Positions 43,816-54,889 are shown, counted from the stretch's first letter. The stretch: DNA of 64,000 nt from Pectobacterium punjabense (GCF_012427845.1 NZ_CP038498.1:62001-126000); one strand, 5' to 3'. A program made the numbers and translations. The notes: generated by a model from the sequence alone, not told the origin.

Positions 43816-44391
43816 TCACTGACGGATGTACAAACGGTAGGCGACCTGACCCGCAATCTTTTCACGGTGTAGTTGCCAATTCTCTGGGATGGTCAGTTGC
43901 GCATTTTCCGCTTCGGTTTCCACGTAAATCCACGCGTCTGGTGCCAGCCAGCCCTGTTGTTCCAGCAGAGCAAGCGTGTTGTTCATCAGCTCCTTGCGGA
44001 ACGGCGGATCGAGAAACACGACGTCGAACGGCGTACCCGGTTGCGCCAGCCAGTTCAGGGCATCAGTATTGACCACCTCAGCGTTTTCCGCCCGAAGCAG
44101 CGCCAGATTTTGCGTTAATTGCTGGGCGACTGCACGCTCCATCTCCAATAATGTGGCATGAGCCGCATAACGGGACAGCGCTTCCAGCCCGAGTGCGCCG
44201 CTGCCAGCAAAGCAGTCCAGACAGCGCGCTTGTTGAATCACGGGAGCCAGCCAGTTAAACAATGTTTCCCGCACGCGGTCAGTGGTGGGGCGTAAACCGG
44301 GGCTATCAGGTACCGGGAGTTTTCTGCCGCGCCATTGACCACCGATGATTCGGATTTGTCCGGCGGCTGACGATGCATTTTTTTTAGCCAT
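43816..44391 (-). CDS. rsmD: 16S rRNA (guanine966-N2)-methyltransferase RsmD
   Basis: A 191-residue class I SAM-dependent methyltransferase acting on G966 of 16S rRNA in the assembled 30S particle. It shows the SAM motif LDCFAGSGALGLEAL, the RPTTDRVRETLFNWL block near the N-terminus, and the N6/N2-type catalytic motif DPPF (FLDPPFRKE). Divergent from ftsY with a 349-base gap, as in E. coli. Confidence 0.95.
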   Translation of the reverse strand: MAKKNASSAAGQIRIIGGQWRGRKLPVPDSPGLRPTTDRVRETLFNWLAPVIQQARCLDCFAGSGALGLEALSRYAAHATLLEMERAVAQQLTQNLALLRAENAEVVNTDALNWLAQPGTPFDVVFLDPPFRKELMNNTLALLEQQGWLAPDAWIYVETEAENAQLTIPENWQLHREKIAGQVAYRLYIRQ

Positions 44392-44740
44392 AGCTCACAG
44401 GGTTATTGTTGTGCCGCATCATCATGGTGTGGATGCGGGCAGGAAATTTCTGGCGCTATTCTAACGGCGGTTACGTGTAGAGGGAATGTTAAGATGGGCG
44501 TTAAGGCGCTTAAGCCAAAATTTTGTGCTGTCGGCGGTCTTCGGGTAACACGCGGCGTCTGACACACTTCGTTACGGACATTGCCTTTCGTTACGAAGAT
44601 TGTGAGTAGCGAGGAAGATTGTCTGCCATTGCTCCTGCTGGCTGCGTGTTGCTGTCGGCAGGAAAGTGTTAAACTTGTTGTTTAAATATGATTTTCATTG
44701 ATTGATTCGCTGCGGTGAGCAGCGTGGAGCGCGATTACAC
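44392..44740. promoter_or_regulatory. Divergent rsmD / ftsY intergenic region
   Basis: No gene seen. An AT-rich patch at 44668-44700 (TTAAACTTGTTGTTTAAATATGAT) contains a TATGAT that could serve as the -10 of ftsY; the -35 is uncertain. Confidence 0.35.
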
Positions 44741-46132
44741 ATGTCAAAAGAAAAGAAGCGCGGTTTTTTTTCCTGGCTGGGACTTGGGAAACAGGAAGAA
44801 AAACAAGAAGAGAAGCCGGTCGTTGAAGATGCGCCCGTTGCTGAATCAGATGCCGCCGCATCGACTCACCAGACCGTTGAGCCTACGCCGGAGCGCGTAG
44901 AGCAACCTCTGCCGGAAGAATCGGTAGTGGAAGAAAATAGCGTTGTTGACGAAAAGAGAGAGGTTGAAGCGCAAGCGTTGACCCCATTGGTCGCTGAGCG
45001 TGAGGATACCGTTGCGGCAGGCGAATCGACACATGTAGCCCCAGACGTTAGCGCGTCGTCTCCGATTATTCCCGCAACAGACGATCGTGACCCGATCGAG
45101 CATGACGTCCTCGATCGGGATGCTCTCGATCCGATCGTGCAGGACGAAGAACAAGAACCCGCGCAGTTAGATGACGTGCCTGTTGTGGCGCAGGAACAAG
45201 AACGCCCAACGAAAGAAGGTTTCTTCGCCCGCCTGAAACGCAGCCTGGTGAAAACGCGCCAGAACTTAGGTTCCGGATTTATCGGATTGTTTCGCGGTAA
45301 GAAAATCGACGACGATCTGTTTGATGAACTGGAAGAACAACTGCTGATTGCGGATGTTGGGGTCGAGACGACCCGTAAGATCATCGGCAGCCTGACGGAA
45401 CACGCCAGTCGCCGCCAACTGAAAGATGCTGATACGCTTTTTGTGAAGCTGAAAGAAGAAATGGCGGAGATCCTTGCTAAGGTGGACGCCCCGCTGAATA
45501 TCGAAGGTAAAACGCCGTATGTCATTCTGATGGTTGGCGTTAATGGCGTGGGCAAAACCACCACCATCGGCAAAATGGCTCGTCAGTTCCAGGCACAGGG
45601 TAAATCTGTGATGCTGGCGGCGGGAGATACCTTCCGTGCGGCAGCCGTCGAGCAGCTTCAGGTCTGGGGACAGCGCAATAATGTGGCGGTGGTCGCGCAA
45701 CATACGGGTGCGGATTCGGCATCGGTGATTTTCGATGCGATTCAGGCCGCGAAAGCGCGCGGTATTGATGTCCTGATCGCAGATACCGCGGGGCGTTTAC
45801 AGAACAAAGCGCACCTGATGGAAGAGCTGAAAAAGATTGTGCGCGTGATGAAGAAGCTGGACGAAGACGCGCCGCATGAAGTGATGCTGACGTTGGATGC
45901 GAGCACTGGGCAGAATGCAGTGAGCCAGGCCAAGCTGTTCAATGAAGCGGTCGGGCTGACGGGTATTACCTTGACTAAACTGGACGGCACCGCGAAAGGC
46001 GGGGTGATTTTCGCCATTGCCGACCAGTTTGCGATTCCTATCCGCTATATTGGGGTAGGTGAAGGCATTGAAGATTTACGGCCATTCAAGGCCGACGATT
46101 TTATTGAGGCACTTTTTGCCCGAGAGGATTAA
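44741..46132 (+). CDS. ftsY: Signal recognition particle receptor FtsY
   Basis: The ATG at 44741 (MSKEKKRGFFSWLG) matches the E. coli start; an earlier frame to 44702 is rejected. The 463-residue GTPase has an N-terminal amphipathic membrane anchor, a long acidic Glu/Val-rich A domain (to about 165), the N domain (KKIDDDLFDELEEQLL), and the G domain with GVNGVGKTT (P-loop), DTFRAAA, DTAGR and TKLDGTAKGG. It receives SRP-bound ribosomes at the membrane. First gene of ftsYEX, 5 bases before ftsE. Confidence 0.96.
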   Translation: MSKEKKRGFFSWLGLGKQEEKQEEKPVVEDAPVAESDAAASTHQTVEPTPERVEQPLPEESVVEENSVVDEKREVEAQALTPLVAEREDTVAAGESTHVAPDVSASSPIIPATDDRDPIEHDVLDRDALDPIVQDEEQEPAQLDDVPVVAQEQERPTKEGFFARLKRSLVKTRQNLGSGFIGLFRGKKIDDDLFDELEEQLLIADVGVETTRKIIGSLTEHASRRQLKDADTLFVKLKEEMAEILAKVDAPLNIEGKTPYVILMVGVNGVGKTTTIGKMARQFQAQGKSVMLAAGDTFRAAAVEQLQVWGQRNNVAVVAQHTGADSASVIFDAIQAAKARGIDVLIADTAGRLQNKAHLMEELKKIVRVMKKLDEDAPHEVMLTLDASTGQNAVSQAKLFNEAVGLTGITLTKLDGTAKGGVIFAIADQFAIPIRYIGVGEGIEDLRPFKADDFIEALFARED

Positions 46133-46137
46133 AACGG

Positions 46138-46809
46138 ATGATTCGTTTTGAACAAGTCAGTAAAGCTTACCTCGGTGGGCGTCAGGCATTGCAAGGGGTG
46201 GATTTCCATCTGCGCCCTGCGGAAATGGCGTTCCTAACTGGCCATTCCGGCGCGGGGAAAAGTACCCTGCTGAAGCTGATTTGTGGCATTGAACGTCCCA
46301 GCGCGGGTCAGATTTTGTTTGGCGGCCACAATATTAGCCGCCTGAAAAAACGCGAAGTTCCATTCCTGCGACGTCAGATCGGCATGATCTTTCAGGATCA
46401 CCACCTGTTGATGGAACGCACGGTCTATGACAACGTCGCGATGCCGCTCATTATCGCGGGTGCCAGCAGTGAGGATATTCGTCGTCGGGTCTCTGCGGCG
46501 CTGGACAAGGTGGGCCTGCTGGATAAAGCGAAAAACTATCCTATCCAACTGTCCGGCGGTGAACAGCAGCGTGTGGGCATTGCGCGCGCGGTGGTGAATA
46601 AACCCGCCGTGTTGCTGGCGGATGAGCCGACTGGCAACCTGGACGAAGCATTGTCAGAAGGGATTTTACGCCTGTTTGAAGAATTCAATCGTGTTGGCGT
46701 CACGGTACTGATGGCGACGCATGATACCGGGCTGATCGCTCGCCGTCATTACCGTGTGCTGACGCTATCGGATGGCCGCATGGTGGGGGGAAACCACAAT
46801 GGCGAATAA
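46138..46809 (+). CDS. ftsE: Cell-division ABC ATPase FtsE
   Basis: A 223-residue ABC ATPase with Walker [11 protein letters not shown]-loop IFQDHH, signature [13 protein letters not shown] and Walker [13 protein letters not shown]. With FtsX it couples ATP hydrolysis to periplasmic EnvC/amidase activation at the septum. The 3' end overlaps the ftsX start by 11 bases. Confidence 0.97.
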   Translation: MIRFEQVSKAYLGGRQALQGVDFHLRPAEMAFLTGHSGAGKSTLLKLICGIERPSAGQILFGGHNISRLKKREVPFLRRQIGMIFQDHHLLMERTVYDNVAMPLIIAGASSEDIRRRVSAALDKVGLLDKAKNYPIQLSGGEQQRVGIARAVVNKPAVLLADEPTGNLDEALSEGILRLFEEFNRVGVTVLMATHDTGLIARRHYRVLTLSDGRMVGGNHNGE

Positions 46810-47767
46810 CGTCCGTAATGCGAAAAAGCCTGTCGCAAAAGCGAAAGCACTACGCGGTGGCTGGCAGGAACAGTGGCGCTATGCCTGGACCAATACGCTG
46901 GCTGATATGCTGCGCCAGCCGCTTGCTACCTTTTTGACTGTGATGGTCATCGCCATCTCGCTGGCGTTGCCCAGCATCTGTTATCTGGTATGGAAAAACG
47001 TCAGTCAGGCCGCCACACAGTGGTATCCATCGCCACAGTTGACGGTATATCTGGATAAATCGCTGGATGACAACGCCGCGCAGGCTGTCATCACGCAGCT
47101 TCAATCCGAAGACGGCGTTGATAAAGTCAATTATCTGTCGCGTAATGAAGCGATGGGCGAGTTCCGCAACTGGTCTGGTTTTGGCGGCGCGCTGGATATG
47201 CTGGAAGAAAATCCGCTGCCGGCAGTCGCGATTATCACGCCGAAAATGAGCTTTCAGGATTCCACCACGTTGACGACGCTGCGCGACCGCGTGGCGGCGG
47301 CGCAGGGCGTGGATGAAGTACGGATGGACGACAGCTGGTTCGCACGACTGGTGGCGTTGACTAACCTTGTCGGACAAATTTCAGCGACGATTGGTATCCT
47401 GATGATCGTTGCCGTCTTCCTGGTCATCGGTAACAGCGTGCGTCTGAGTATTTTCAGCCGCCGTGAAACCATCAACGTAATGAAGCTGATCGGCGCGACG
47501 GACGGTTTTATTCTGCGTCCGTTCCTGAATGGTGGGGCGGCGATGGGGCTGGGTGGGGCGGTGCTGTCGCTGATTTTATCGCAGGCGCTGGTTTGGAAAC
47601 TGGATGCGGTGGTGGCGCAGGTTGCTGCCGTCTTCGGTACGACGTTTGCCGTCAAAGGGCTGAGCTGGGATGAGTCCCTGCTGCTGCTGTTAATCGCCGG
47701 TATGATTGGCTGGCTGGCCGCCTGGCTGGCAACGGTACAACATTTACGTCGTTTTACACCACAGTAA
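46799..47767 (+). CDS. ftsX: Cell-division membrane protein FtsX
   Basis: The ATG at 46799 is chosen since GGGGGGAA lies just upstream; an in-frame start at 46772 would overlap ftsE further. The 322-residue protein has an N-terminal basic cytoplasmic stretch, helix 1 ([21 protein letters not shown]), a large periplasmic domain (about 65-210) containing the EnvC-binding lobe, and three C-terminal helices. E. coli FtsX is 352 residues with a longer basic tail. Last gene of the ftsYEX operon. Confidence 0.95.
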   Translation: MANNVRNAKKPVAKAKALRGGWQEQWRYAWTNTLADMLRQPLATFLTVMVIAISLALPSICYLVWKNVSQAATQWYPSPQLTVYLDKSLDDNAAQAVITQLQSEDGVDKVNYLSRNEAMGEFRNWSGFGGALDMLEENPLPAVAIITPKMSFQDSTTLTTLRDRVAAAQGVDEVRMDDSWFARLVALTNLVGQISATIGILMIVAVFLVIGNSVRLSIFSRRETINVMKLIGATDGFILRPFLNGGAAMGLGGAVLSLILSQALVWKLDAVVAQVAAVFGTTFAVKGLSWDESLLLLLIAGMIGWLAAWLATVQHLRRFTPQ

Positions 47768-48088
47768 GCTTTTTCTGGTATAATTTTCCCCTGTAATTCA
47801 GACCGTATTGCAGGGGAAACCTCCTCAGCGCCATCTCTTCTTTGTACTTCCCGCTGTGCTTTCCCCTTGATCCACCGTTCGTTTGTCTCCTGCTTGATCT
47901 CTGGCATGAGGTGAATAAAATGATAGGAACTTGCGAGCGAAATCACAGTCTGAATAGACGGATTTTAAGGTATTCGATAAATACGCTTTAAGGTGCCGCA
48001 TTTTGCCATTTTCGCGCAAAACGATGCGGTGAAGCAGTGCTAAGATAGCCGACTGTAATATGACGAGCAGAGTAATTGAGAGGGTTGA
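47768..48088 (+). promoter_or_regulatory. rpoH: rpoH promoter and leader region
   Basis: 321 bases without a gene. A TATAAT at 47779-47784 lies at the ftsX end, but its best -35 candidate (TTTACA, 47753-47758) is spaced 20 bases. In E. coli this interval holds several rpoH promoters; I can not place them all here. Confidence 0.4.
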
Positions 48089-48946
48089 ATGACCAACGAT
48101 ATGCAAACTTTCACCTTAGTTCCCCAGGGCAGTCTGGAAGGGTATATTCGTGCCGCCAATGCCTATCCGATGCTGACGGCGGAGGAAGAGCGGGCGCTGG
48201 CTGAACGACTGCATTATCAGGGCGATCTGGAGGCTGCTAAGCACCTGATTCTGTCACACCTGCGCTTTGTTATTCACGTTGCCCGCAATTATTCCGGCTA
48301 CGGCCTACCGCAGGCAGATCTGATTCAGGAAGGGAATATCGGCCTGATGAAGGCGGTACGTCGCTTCAACCCTGAGGTTGGCGTGCGTCTGGTTTCTTTC
48401 GCCGTGCATTGGATCAAAGCTGAGATTCATGAATACGTGCTGCGTAACTGGCGTATCGTGAAAGTGGCGACCACTAAAGCACAGCGTAAACTGTTCTTTA
48501 ACCTGCGTAAGACGAAAACGCGCCTCGGCTGGTTTAATCAGGACGAAGTCGAATTGGTCGCGCGTGAACTTGGGGTGACCAGTAAAGACGTGCGCGAGAT
48601 GGAATCCCGTATGGCGGCACAGGACATGACGTTCGATCCGACGCCGGAAGAGGATTCTCACGACGGCAAAGCGATGTCGCCGATGCTTTACTTACAGGAT
48701 AAATCGTCTGACTTTGCCGATGGCATTGAAGAAGACAACTGGGAAACGCATGCAGCCGATAAGCTCACTTATGCGTTGGAAGGGCTGGATGAACGTAGCC
48801 AGCACATTATTCGCGCGCGCTGGCTGGATGATGACAACAAATCCACCTTGCAGGAACTGGCTGACCGATACGGTGTTTCCGCCGAGCGTGTGCGTCAGTT
48901 AGAAAAGAATGCGATGAAAAAACTGCGGGCAGCAATAGAAGCCTAA
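48089..48946 (+). CDS. rpoH: RNA polymerase heat-shock sigma factor RpoH (sigma 32)
   Basis: A 285-residue group 3 sigma factor. Region 2 carries the core-binding and -10 recognition parts ([22 protein letters not shown]), followed by the RpoH box [12 protein letters not shown], and region 4 ends with an HTH ([17 protein letters not shown]). Nearly identical to E. coli RpoH apart from a short acidic loop near residue 190. In E. coli the 5' coding part of the mRNA folds into a thermosensor that limits translation at low temperature; that is likely kept here but was not folded. Ends at a strong terminator. Confidence 0.97.
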   Translation: MTNDMQTFTLVPQGSLEGYIRAANAYPMLTAEEERALAERLHYQGDLEAAKHLILSHLRFVIHVARNYSGYGLPQADLIQEGNIGLMKAVRRFNPEVGVRLVSFAVHWIKAEIHEYVLRNWRIVKVATTKAQRKLFFNLRKTKTRLGWFNQDEVELVARELGVTSKDVREMESRMAAQDMTFDPTPEEDSHDGKAMSPMLYLQDKSSDFADGIEEDNWETHAADKLTYALEGLDERSQHIIRARWLDDDNKSTLQELADRYGVSAERVRQLEKNAMKKLRAAIEA

Positions 48947-48970
48947 TTGCTTTCATTGTGTCTTGGTAAG

Positions 48971-48999
48971 CGACCGGGTAATGCCCGGTCGTTTTGTTT
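48971..48999 (+). terminator. Terminator after rpoH
   Basis: CGACCGGG (48971-48978) pairs with CCCGGTCG (48984-48991), 8 bp, loop 5, followed by TTTTGTTTG. Confidence 0.85.
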
Positions 49000-49034
49000 G
49001 TGTCTGCGGTGAGCGGCAGGAATTCGAGGGCGGT

Positions 49035-49481
49035 TTACGGCTTCTCTGAATTGATGGCATCAAGAATCAGCGGCGTTTCTTTTCTACGGATATAACGCCA
49101 GCCGCCGGATACCGGTGAGAAGCCGCAGGACACCATAAACCGTGCCAGCACGTCCTCTTTGATCGCGGCATGATTGGCCGTTGCCAGCCACCACTCTTTA
49201 ACCTCAGGAAGCTGACGACGCGCTTCGTCAATCAAAAGTTGCCCTACGCCACGTCGCCGCGTGACTTCTCGCACCATCAGATCGCTCAGTTCCGCATATT
49301 CCCCTTCAATCTCGACCAATACTCCGCCTAACAGCCGATCGTTAAAACGGGCGGTAAACAACCGCCGATCGAGCGTGAGCCCTTCTTCGAGTAACTCAAT
49401 GTTCTGATGCGGCCAAATTTTCGCCAGATCAATTTTATCCTGAGGGCTGAACCGGGTGAGGCATTCAACGGTTAGTTTCAT
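49035..49481 (-). CDS. panM: PanD maturation factor PanM/PanZ (GNAT fold)
   Basis: The ATG at 49481 (MKLTVE) fits the E. coli start; a GTG at 49493 would overlap the ribosome site. The 148-residue GNAT-fold protein carries the acetyl-CoA loop REVTRRRGVGQLL. PanM triggers self-cleavage of the aspartate decarboxylase PanD in a CoA-dependent way and thereby controls pantothenate synthesis. Gene position between rpoH and the liv genes matches E. coli yhhK. It has a C-terminal extension of about 20 residues relative to E. coli. Confidence 0.9.
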   Translation of the reverse strand: MKLTVECLTRFSPQDKIDLAKIWPHQNIELLEEGLTLDRRLFTARFNDRLLGGVLVEIEGEYAELSDLMVREVTRRRGVGQLLIDEARRQLPEVKEWWLATANHAAIKEDVLARFMVSCGFSPVSGGWRYIRRKETPLILDAINSEKP

Positions 49482-49493
49482 TTTTATCGGCAC

Positions 49494-49886
49494 TCCATCA
49501 TGTGAGTGAAGAATAATGTAGTTGTTTTGTAGTGGAACAGTTGTGTAATTTGAGCGTTATGGTTAATAGGGCAAATGTTTTTCTCATTCTTTGTTTTTCG
49601 AGTAATCCATCAACAATTAATGCATAAAGTAGAATATCTGACTATATATAAATTAAATGCTGGTTTTTGCATCTGGCATTTTATGCTGTTTGCTCCGCTT
49701 GTTTCTGACAGTGTTAGTTGATTTGCAGCATAATATTCCTGTTTAATAATATGAAAAATAAAGCCTTATTAGAAATTATTACTAATAATAACCTAAGCCT
49801 TTCTTACTTATAAGAAAATAGCCAGGTTATGGCGGATGGCGGTCAGGTTTTCGGCAATATCCATAATGACAGATGGGGTAAAAAGA
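49494..49886 (+). promoter_or_regulatory. Upstream region of the liv operon
   Basis: About 390 non-coding, strongly AT-rich bases between panM and livK. This suits binding by Lrp, the known liv regulator in E. coli, but no defined site could be read. It ends in a GGGGTAAAAAGA ribosome site. Confidence 0.4.
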
Positions 49887-50999
49887 ATGAAATTCAGTAA
49901 AGGTAAAGTATTGCTGATGAGTTGCGTGGCGGTGGCGTTTAGCCACGCTGTTAATGCTGCCGATATTAAAGTTGCGGTTGTTGGCGCGATGTCTGGTCCC
50001 GTTGCGCAGTATGGTGATATGGAATTCATTGGCGCACGTCAGGCTATTGCCGATATCAACGCAAAAGGCGGCGTAAACGGCAACAAACTGGTTGGCGTTG
50101 AATATGATGACGCGTGTGACCCTAAGCAGGCGGTTGCCGTCGCGAACAAAGTCATCAATGACGGTATCCGTTACGTGATTGGGCATCTGTGTTCCTCCTC
50201 CACGCAGCCAGCATCTGATATCTATGAAGAAGAAGGCGTGATCATGATTACGCCTGCGGCAACCAACGCCGATTTGACGACGCGCGGCTACAAAATGGTG
50301 CTGCGCACGACGGGGCTGGACTCCGATCAGGGGCCAACTTCGGCGAAATACATTGTCGAAACCCTCAAACCGCAGCGTATCGCCGTGGTTCATGACAAAC
50401 AGCAATACGGTGAAGGTCTTGCCCGCTCTGTTCAGGATAGCCTGAAAAAAGCCGGTGCGAATGTTGTGCTGTTTGAAGGTGTGACGGCGGGTGACAAAGA
50501 TTTCTCCACGCTGGTTGCGCGTCTGAAGAAAGAAAACGTGGATTTCGTTTATTTCGGCGGCTACTACCCGGAAATGGGGCAGATTCTGCGTCAGGCGCGT
50601 CAGGCTGGTATGACAACCAAGTTCATGGGCCCAGAAGGTGTGGGTAACTCCTCGCTGTCTAACATCGCAGGTGATGCATCTGAAGGCATGCTGGTGACGC
50701 TGCCGAAGCGTTATGATCAGGTGCCAGCTAACCAACCGATTGTGGATGCGCTGAAGGCCAAGAAGCTGGACCCAACGGGCCCATTCGTCTGGACGACCTA
50801 CGCTGCGCTGCAATCACTGACCACGGCGATGGCACGTACCGGTAGTGATGAGCCAGAAAAACTGGTCGCGGATCTGAAAGCGAACTCCGTGGATACCGTA
50901 ATGGGACCATTAAGCTGGGATGCAAAAGGCGACCTGAAAGGGTTTGAATTTGGCGTATTTGAGTGGCACAAAGACGGTACTTCCAGCGCAGTGAAATAA
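49887..50999 (+). CDS. livK: Branched-chain amino acid ABC transporter, periplasmic binding protein
   Basis: The ATG at 49887 ([12 protein letters not shown]) begins a signal peptide cut near HAVNAA; the frame upstream to 49836 is not needed. The 370-residue type I periplasmic binding protein has the LIV fold with [15 protein letters not shown] and [16 protein letters not shown]. coli has two such proteins, LivJ (Leu/Ile/Val) and LivK (Leu). The product is LivK-like in [11 protein letters not shown] and [14 protein letters not shown] but LivJ-like in [11 protein letters not shown], and it is the only copy here. First gene of livKHMGF; a G/C-rich hairpin follows. Confidence 0.93.
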   Translation: MKFSKGKVLLMSCVAVAFSHAVNAADIKVAVVGAMSGPVAQYGDMEFIGARQAIADINAKGGVNGNKLVGVEYDDACDPKQAVAVANKVINDGIRYVIGHLCSSSTQPASDIYEEEGVIMITPAATNADLTTRGYKMVLRTTGLDSDQGPTSAKYIVETLKPQRIAVVHDKQQYGEGLARSVQDSLKKAGANVVLFEGVTAGDKDFSTLVARLKKENVDFVYFGGYYPEMGQILRQARQAGMTTKFMGPEGVGNSSLSNIAGDASEGMLVTLPKRYDQVPANQPIVDALKAKKLDPTGPFVWTTYAALQSLTTAMARTGSDEPEKLVADLKANSVDTVMGPLSWDAKGDLKGFEFGVFEWHKDGTSSAVK

Positions 51000-51109
51000 T
51001 CATCATGTCGGGGAGGCGGTAACGGATAAATGCCGTTGCCTGCCTTTTCGACGTGGAGAGCATTCTTCGCTTTCTGAGTGTGTACCACTACTAATCCCTC
51101 AATACCGAA

Positions 51110-51136
51110 GCCCCCGTTGCCGCAAGGCGCGGGGGC
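51110..51136 (+). repeat. Hairpin between livK and livH
   Basis: GCCCCCG (51110-51116) pairs with CGGGGGC (51130-51136), loop 13, no T run. It probably stabilises the livK end of the message or partially terminates, giving more binding protein than permease. Confidence 0.55.
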
Positions 51137-51154
51137 GGCATTTAAGGTTAAGGT

Positions 51155-52081
51155 ATGTCCGAGCAGTTCCTCTACTTTCTTCAGCAGATGTTCAACGGCC
51201 TGACGTTGGGCAGCACCTATGCGCTGATCGCCATTGGCTACACCATGGTTTACGGCATTATCGGTATGATTAACTTCGCGCACGGCGAGGTTTACATGAT
51301 CGGTAGCTATGTTTCCTTTATCGTTATTGCGGCTCTGATGATGATGGGCATCGATGCTGGCTGGCTTCTGATTAGCGTCGCCTTCGTTGCCGCCGTGGTC
51401 ATTTCCAGCGCCTACGGCTGGAGTATCGAACGGGTGGCCTATCGGCCTGTTCGAACGTCAAAGCGTCTGATTGCACTGATTTCTGCCATCGGGATGTCGA
51501 TTTTCCTGCAAAACTACGTCAGCCTGAATCAGGGTTCACGTGATGTTGCGCTGCCGAGTCTGGTGACCGGGCAGTGGGTGCTGGGCGAAAGCAATGGCTT
51601 TGCCGCCACCATTAGCACCATGCAGTTGACCATCTGGATTGTGACATTCCTCGCCATGCTGGCGCTGACCCTATTTATTCGCTATTCCCGTATGGGGCGC
51701 GCCTGTCGCGCCTGTGCGGAAGACCTGAAAATGGCCAGCCTGCTGGGTATCAGCACCGACCGCGTTATCTCTCTGACCTTCGTTATTGGCGCACTCATGG
51801 CCGCTGTTGCGGGTGTGTTGCTGGGACAATTTTACGGTGTCATCAACCCCTATATCGGCTTTATGGCCGGGATGAAAGCCTTTACGGCTGCGGTGCTGGG
51901 CGGGATTGGCAGTATCCCTGGCGCGATGATCGGCGGGTTGATTTTGGGTGTAGCCGAAGCGCTGACGTCCGCTTACCTGAGTACGGAATACAAAGATGCG
52001 GTGTCATTTGCGCTGCTGATAGCGGTGCTGCTGGTGATGCCAACTGGTATTCTGGGTCGCCCGGAGGTTGAGAAGGTATGA
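51155..52081 (+). CDS. livH: Branched-chain amino acid ABC permease LivH
   Basis: A 308-residue inner-membrane permease with eight or so helices. The LivH hallmarks are [20 protein letters not shown] at the start, [14 protein letters not shown] and the EAA-like loop [16 protein letters not shown] that contacts the ATPases. Highly similar to E. coli LivH (308). Its stop overlaps the livM start (ATGA). Confidence 0.96.
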   Translation: MSEQFLYFLQQMFNGLTLGSTYALIAIGYTMVYGIIGMINFAHGEVYMIGSYVSFIVIAALMMMGIDAGWLLISVAFVAAVVISSAYGWSIERVAYRPVRTSKRLIALISAIGMSIFLQNYVSLNQGSRDVALPSLVTGQWVLGESNGFAATISTMQLTIWIVTFLAMLALTLFIRYSRMGRACRACAEDLKMASLLGISTDRVISLTFVIGALMAAVAGVLLGQFYGVINPYIGFMAGMKAFTAAVLGGIGSIPGAMIGGLILGVAEALTSAYLSTEYKDAVSFALLIAVLLVMPTGILGRPEVEKV

Positions 52082-53352
52082 AACAGCTCAACCTGTTTAA
52101 TGCGTTTGTTTCCGCGTTCATGCTGCTGGTGCTGGCCTCGTTTTTAATGGGCATGCAACTGGCGCTGGATGGCACCAAACTTGTGGTGCGCGGTGCCGAT
52201 GAAGTTCGCTGGTATTGGATTGGTGCGGGCTGCATCGTGGTGTTCTTCTTCCAGTTGATTCGCCCGTTCTTCCAGCAAAGCATCAAGAAATTTTCCGCAC
52301 CGTCACTGGTTCTGCCGAGCTTTGATGGCAGTACGCCACGGCAGAAGGTATTGGCTGCGGCATTGATTATCGCCGCGATCGCCTGGCCGTTTCTGGTCTC
52401 GCGCGGTACGGTGGACATCGCTACCCTCACGCTGATTTACGTGATGCTGGGTCTGGGCTTGAACGTTGTAGTGGGTCTGTCCGGTCTGCTGGTTTTGGGC
52501 TACGGTGGGTTTTACGCCATTGGCGCGTATACCTATGCGCTGCTGAACCACTATTACGGATTGGGCTTCTGGGAAAGTTTGCCGCTGGCGGGCATGGTGG
52601 CGGCGCTGTCTGGCTTCCTGCTGGGGTTCCCGGTGCTGCGACTGCGCGGTGACTATTTGGCGATTGTGACGCTCGGGTTCGGTGAAATTGTCCGTATCCT
52701 GTTGTTGAATAATACCGAAATTACCGGTGGCCCGAACGGCATCAGCCAGATCCCTAAACCGACCTTCTTTGGTCTGGAATTTGGCCGCAGCGCACGCGAT
52801 GGTGGATGGGATACGTTCCACAACTTCTTTGGCCTGCAATATGACCCCAGCGACCGCATTATCTTCCTGTATCTGGTCGCGCTGCTGCTGGTCGTGTTGA
52901 CTCTGTTTGTGATTAACCGTCTGCTGCGGATGCCGCTGGGACGTGCCTGGGAAGCATTACGCGATGATGAAATCGCCTGTCGTTCTCTGGGGCTGAGTCC
53001 AACGCGCATCAAGCTGACCGCTTTCACCATCAGCGCCGCATTCGCGGGATTCGCCGGTACGCTGTTTGCCGCGCGTCAAGGGTTTGTCAGTCCTGAATCG
53101 TTCACGTTTGCAGAGTCGGCCTTTGTGCTGGCTATTGTCGTGCTGGGCGGCATGGGCTCGCAGTTTGCGGTCATACTCGCTGCGATTCTGCTGGTCGTGT
53201 CCCGTGAGCTGATGCGCGATCTGAATGAATACAGCATGCTGTTGCTGGGTGCATTGATGGTTCTGATGATGATTTGGCGTCCGCAAGGCTTGCTGCCGAT
53301 GAAGCGTCCTGAAATGAAGTTGAAAGTCGCGAAGAAGGAAGAGCAAGCATGA
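52078..53352 (+). CDS. livM: Branched-chain amino acid ABC permease LivM
   Basis: A 424-residue permease that pairs with LivH. An extra N-terminal part (about residues 1-120, two or three helices) precedes the conserved LivM core ([25 protein letters not shown]) and the ATPase-contact loop [16 protein letters not shown]. Length is as in E. coli LivM (425). Overlaps livH and livG by four bases each. Confidence 0.96.
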   Translation: MKQLNLFNAFVSAFMLLVLASFLMGMQLALDGTKLVVRGADEVRWYWIGAGCIVVFFFQLIRPFFQQSIKKFSAPSLVLPSFDGSTPRQKVLAAALIIAAIAWPFLVSRGTVDIATLTLIYVMLGLGLNVVVGLSGLLVLGYGGFYAIGAYTYALLNHYYGLGFWESLPLAGMVAALSGFLLGFPVLRLRGDYLAIVTLGFGEIVRILLLNNTEITGGPNGISQIPKPTFFGLEFGRSARDGGWDTFHNFFGLQYDPSDRIIFLYLVALLLVVLTLFVINRLLRMPLGRAWEALRDDEIACRSLGLSPTRIKLTAFTISAAFAGFAGTLFAARQGFVSPESFTFAESAFVLAIVVLGGMGSQFAVILAAILLVVSRELMRDLNEYSMLLLGALMVLMMIWRPQGLLPMKRPEMKLKVAKKEEQA

Positions 53353-54119
53353 GCACGCAGCCACTGTTATCAGTCAGAGGTCTGATGATGCGTTTTGGCG
53401 GCCTGCTGGCGGTCAACAACGTTGAAATGGATATTCATGCGGGCGAAATCGTCTCGCTGATTGGTCCTAACGGGGCGGGAAAAACCACGGTCTTTAACTG
53501 CCTGACTGGTTTTTATCGTCCGAGTGGTGGCACCATCATGCTGCGCGATCGTCATCTGGAAGGGCTGCCCGGACAGGCCATTGCCCGTATGGGCGTGGTA
53601 CGTACGTTCCAGCACGTTCGTCTGTTCCGTGAAATGACGGTGATCGAGAACTTGCTGGTCGCACAGCATCAACACCTGAAAAGCGGTGTGTTTGCTGGGC
53701 TGCTGAAAACACCGGGCTTTCGTCGCGCGGAAGCGGATGCGCAAGAGCGTGCGGCCGTGTGGTTGGAACGTATAGGCCTGCTGGATTTAGCGAACCGTCA
53801 GGCGGGGAATCTGGCGTACGGCGATCAGCGTCGTCTGGAAATTGCCCGTTGCATGGTGACGCGGCCTGAGCTGTTGATGCTCGATGAGCCCGCAGCGGGT
53901 CTGAACCCGAAAGAAACTGACGAGTTAAATCAGCTGATTGCGGAGCTGCGTGATAGTCATGAGGTGTCTGTTCTGTTGATTGAACATGATATGAAGCTGG
54001 TCATGGGAATTTCCGATCGAATTTATGTCGTCAATCAGGGCACGCCGCTGGCACAAGGCACCCCAGCTGAAATTCGTAACAACCCGGATGTCATCCGTGC
54101 ATATCTGGGTGAAGGATAA
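53349..54119 (+). CDS. livG: Branched-chain amino acid ABC ATPase LivG
   Basis: A 256-residue ABC ATPase: Walker [11 protein letters not shown]-loop [11 protein letters not shown], signature-equivalent [13 protein letters not shown] and Walker [14 protein letters not shown]. The degenerate signature with Tyr-Gly instead of Ser-Gly is typical of LivG. The gene is followed 5 bases later by livF. Confidence 0.96.
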   Translation: MSTQPLLSVRGLMMRFGGLLAVNNVEMDIHAGEIVSLIGPNGAGKTTVFNCLTGFYRPSGGTIMLRDRHLEGLPGQAIARMGVVRTFQHVRLFREMTVIENLLVAQHQHLKSGVFAGLLKTPGFRRAEADAQERAAVWLERIGLLDLANRQAGNLAYGDQRRLEIARCMVTRPELLMLDEPAAGLNPKETDELNQLIAELRDSHEVSVLLIEHDMKLVMGISDRIYVVNQGTPLAQGTPAEIRNNPDVIRAYLGEG

Positions 54120-54124
54120 CGTTT

Positions 54125-54826
54125 ATGCTGTCATTACATCAGGTTTCTGCCCACTACGGAAAAATTCAGGCGCTACATCAGGTTAGCCTGCATATCAATC
54201 AGGGTGAGATTGTCACGTTGATCGGTGCCAACGGTGCCGGTAAAACCACGCTGCTGGGGACGCTGTGCGGCGATCCGCGTGCGACGGAAGGCACAATCAC
54301 GTTTGACGGTAAGGACATCACACACTGGCAGACTGCGCAGATTATGCGTGAGGCCATCGCGATTGTGCCAGAAGGCCGCCGCGTCTTTTCCCGTATGACG
54401 GTAGAAGAAAATCTGGCGATGGGTGGGTTCTTTGCCGAGCGCGATCAGTATCAGGAGCGCATTGCGCGCGTCTACGATCTGTTCCCGCGTCTGTATGAAC
54501 GACGCGCCCAGCGTTCTGGCACCATGTCCGGCGGTGAACAGCAGATGCTGGCGATTGGCCGTGCGCTAATGAGCCAGCCGCGTTTGCTACTGCTGGACGA
54601 GCCGTCGCTGGGGCTGGCACCGATTATCATTCTGCAAATTTTTGATACTATCCAGCAACTGCGAGAAGAGGGCATGACCATCTTCCTGGTGGAGCAAAAT
54701 GCCAACCAGGCGCTGAAACTGGCTGACCGGGGTTATGTGCTTGAAAACGGTCATATCGTGTTGGAAGATACCGGTGCGGCATTGTTAGCTAATGAAGCGG
54801 TACGCTCGGCCTATCTGGGCGGATGA
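54125..54826 (+). CDS. livF: Branched-chain amino acid ABC ATPase LivF
   Basis: A 233-residue ABC ATPase with Walker A GANGAGKTT, signature MSGGEQQMLAIGRAL, Walker B LLLLDEPSLGLAP and the switch His replaced by the Glu-Gln pattern VEQNANQAL, usual for LivF. Last gene of the transporter proper; the aminotransferase gene follows after 63 bases. Confidence 0.96.
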   Translation: MLSLHQVSAHYGKIQALHQVSLHINQGEIVTLIGANGAGKTTLLGTLCGDPRATEGTITFDGKDITHWQTAQIMREAIAIVPEGRRVFSRMTVEENLAMGGFFAERDQYQERIARVYDLFPRLYERRAQRSGTMSGGEQQMLAIGRALMSQPRLLLLDEPSLGLAPIIILQIFDTIQQLREEGMTIFLVEQNANQALKLADRGYVLENGHIVLEDTGAALLANEAVRSAYLGG

Positions 54827-54889
54827 TATTAATAAATAGTCGATATCGGGCCGGTTTACCGGCCTGTTTCGTAGAAGGGTTAAGAAGAC

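Noticed and set aside
44866-45573. Ser-rich minus-strand frame opposite ftsY
   Set aside because: Mirror of the acidic Glu/Val-rich A domain of FtsY; no independent support.
49827-50813. 328-codon minus-strand frame opposite livK
   Set aside because: Antisense shadow; livK has signal peptide, fold motifs and operon context.
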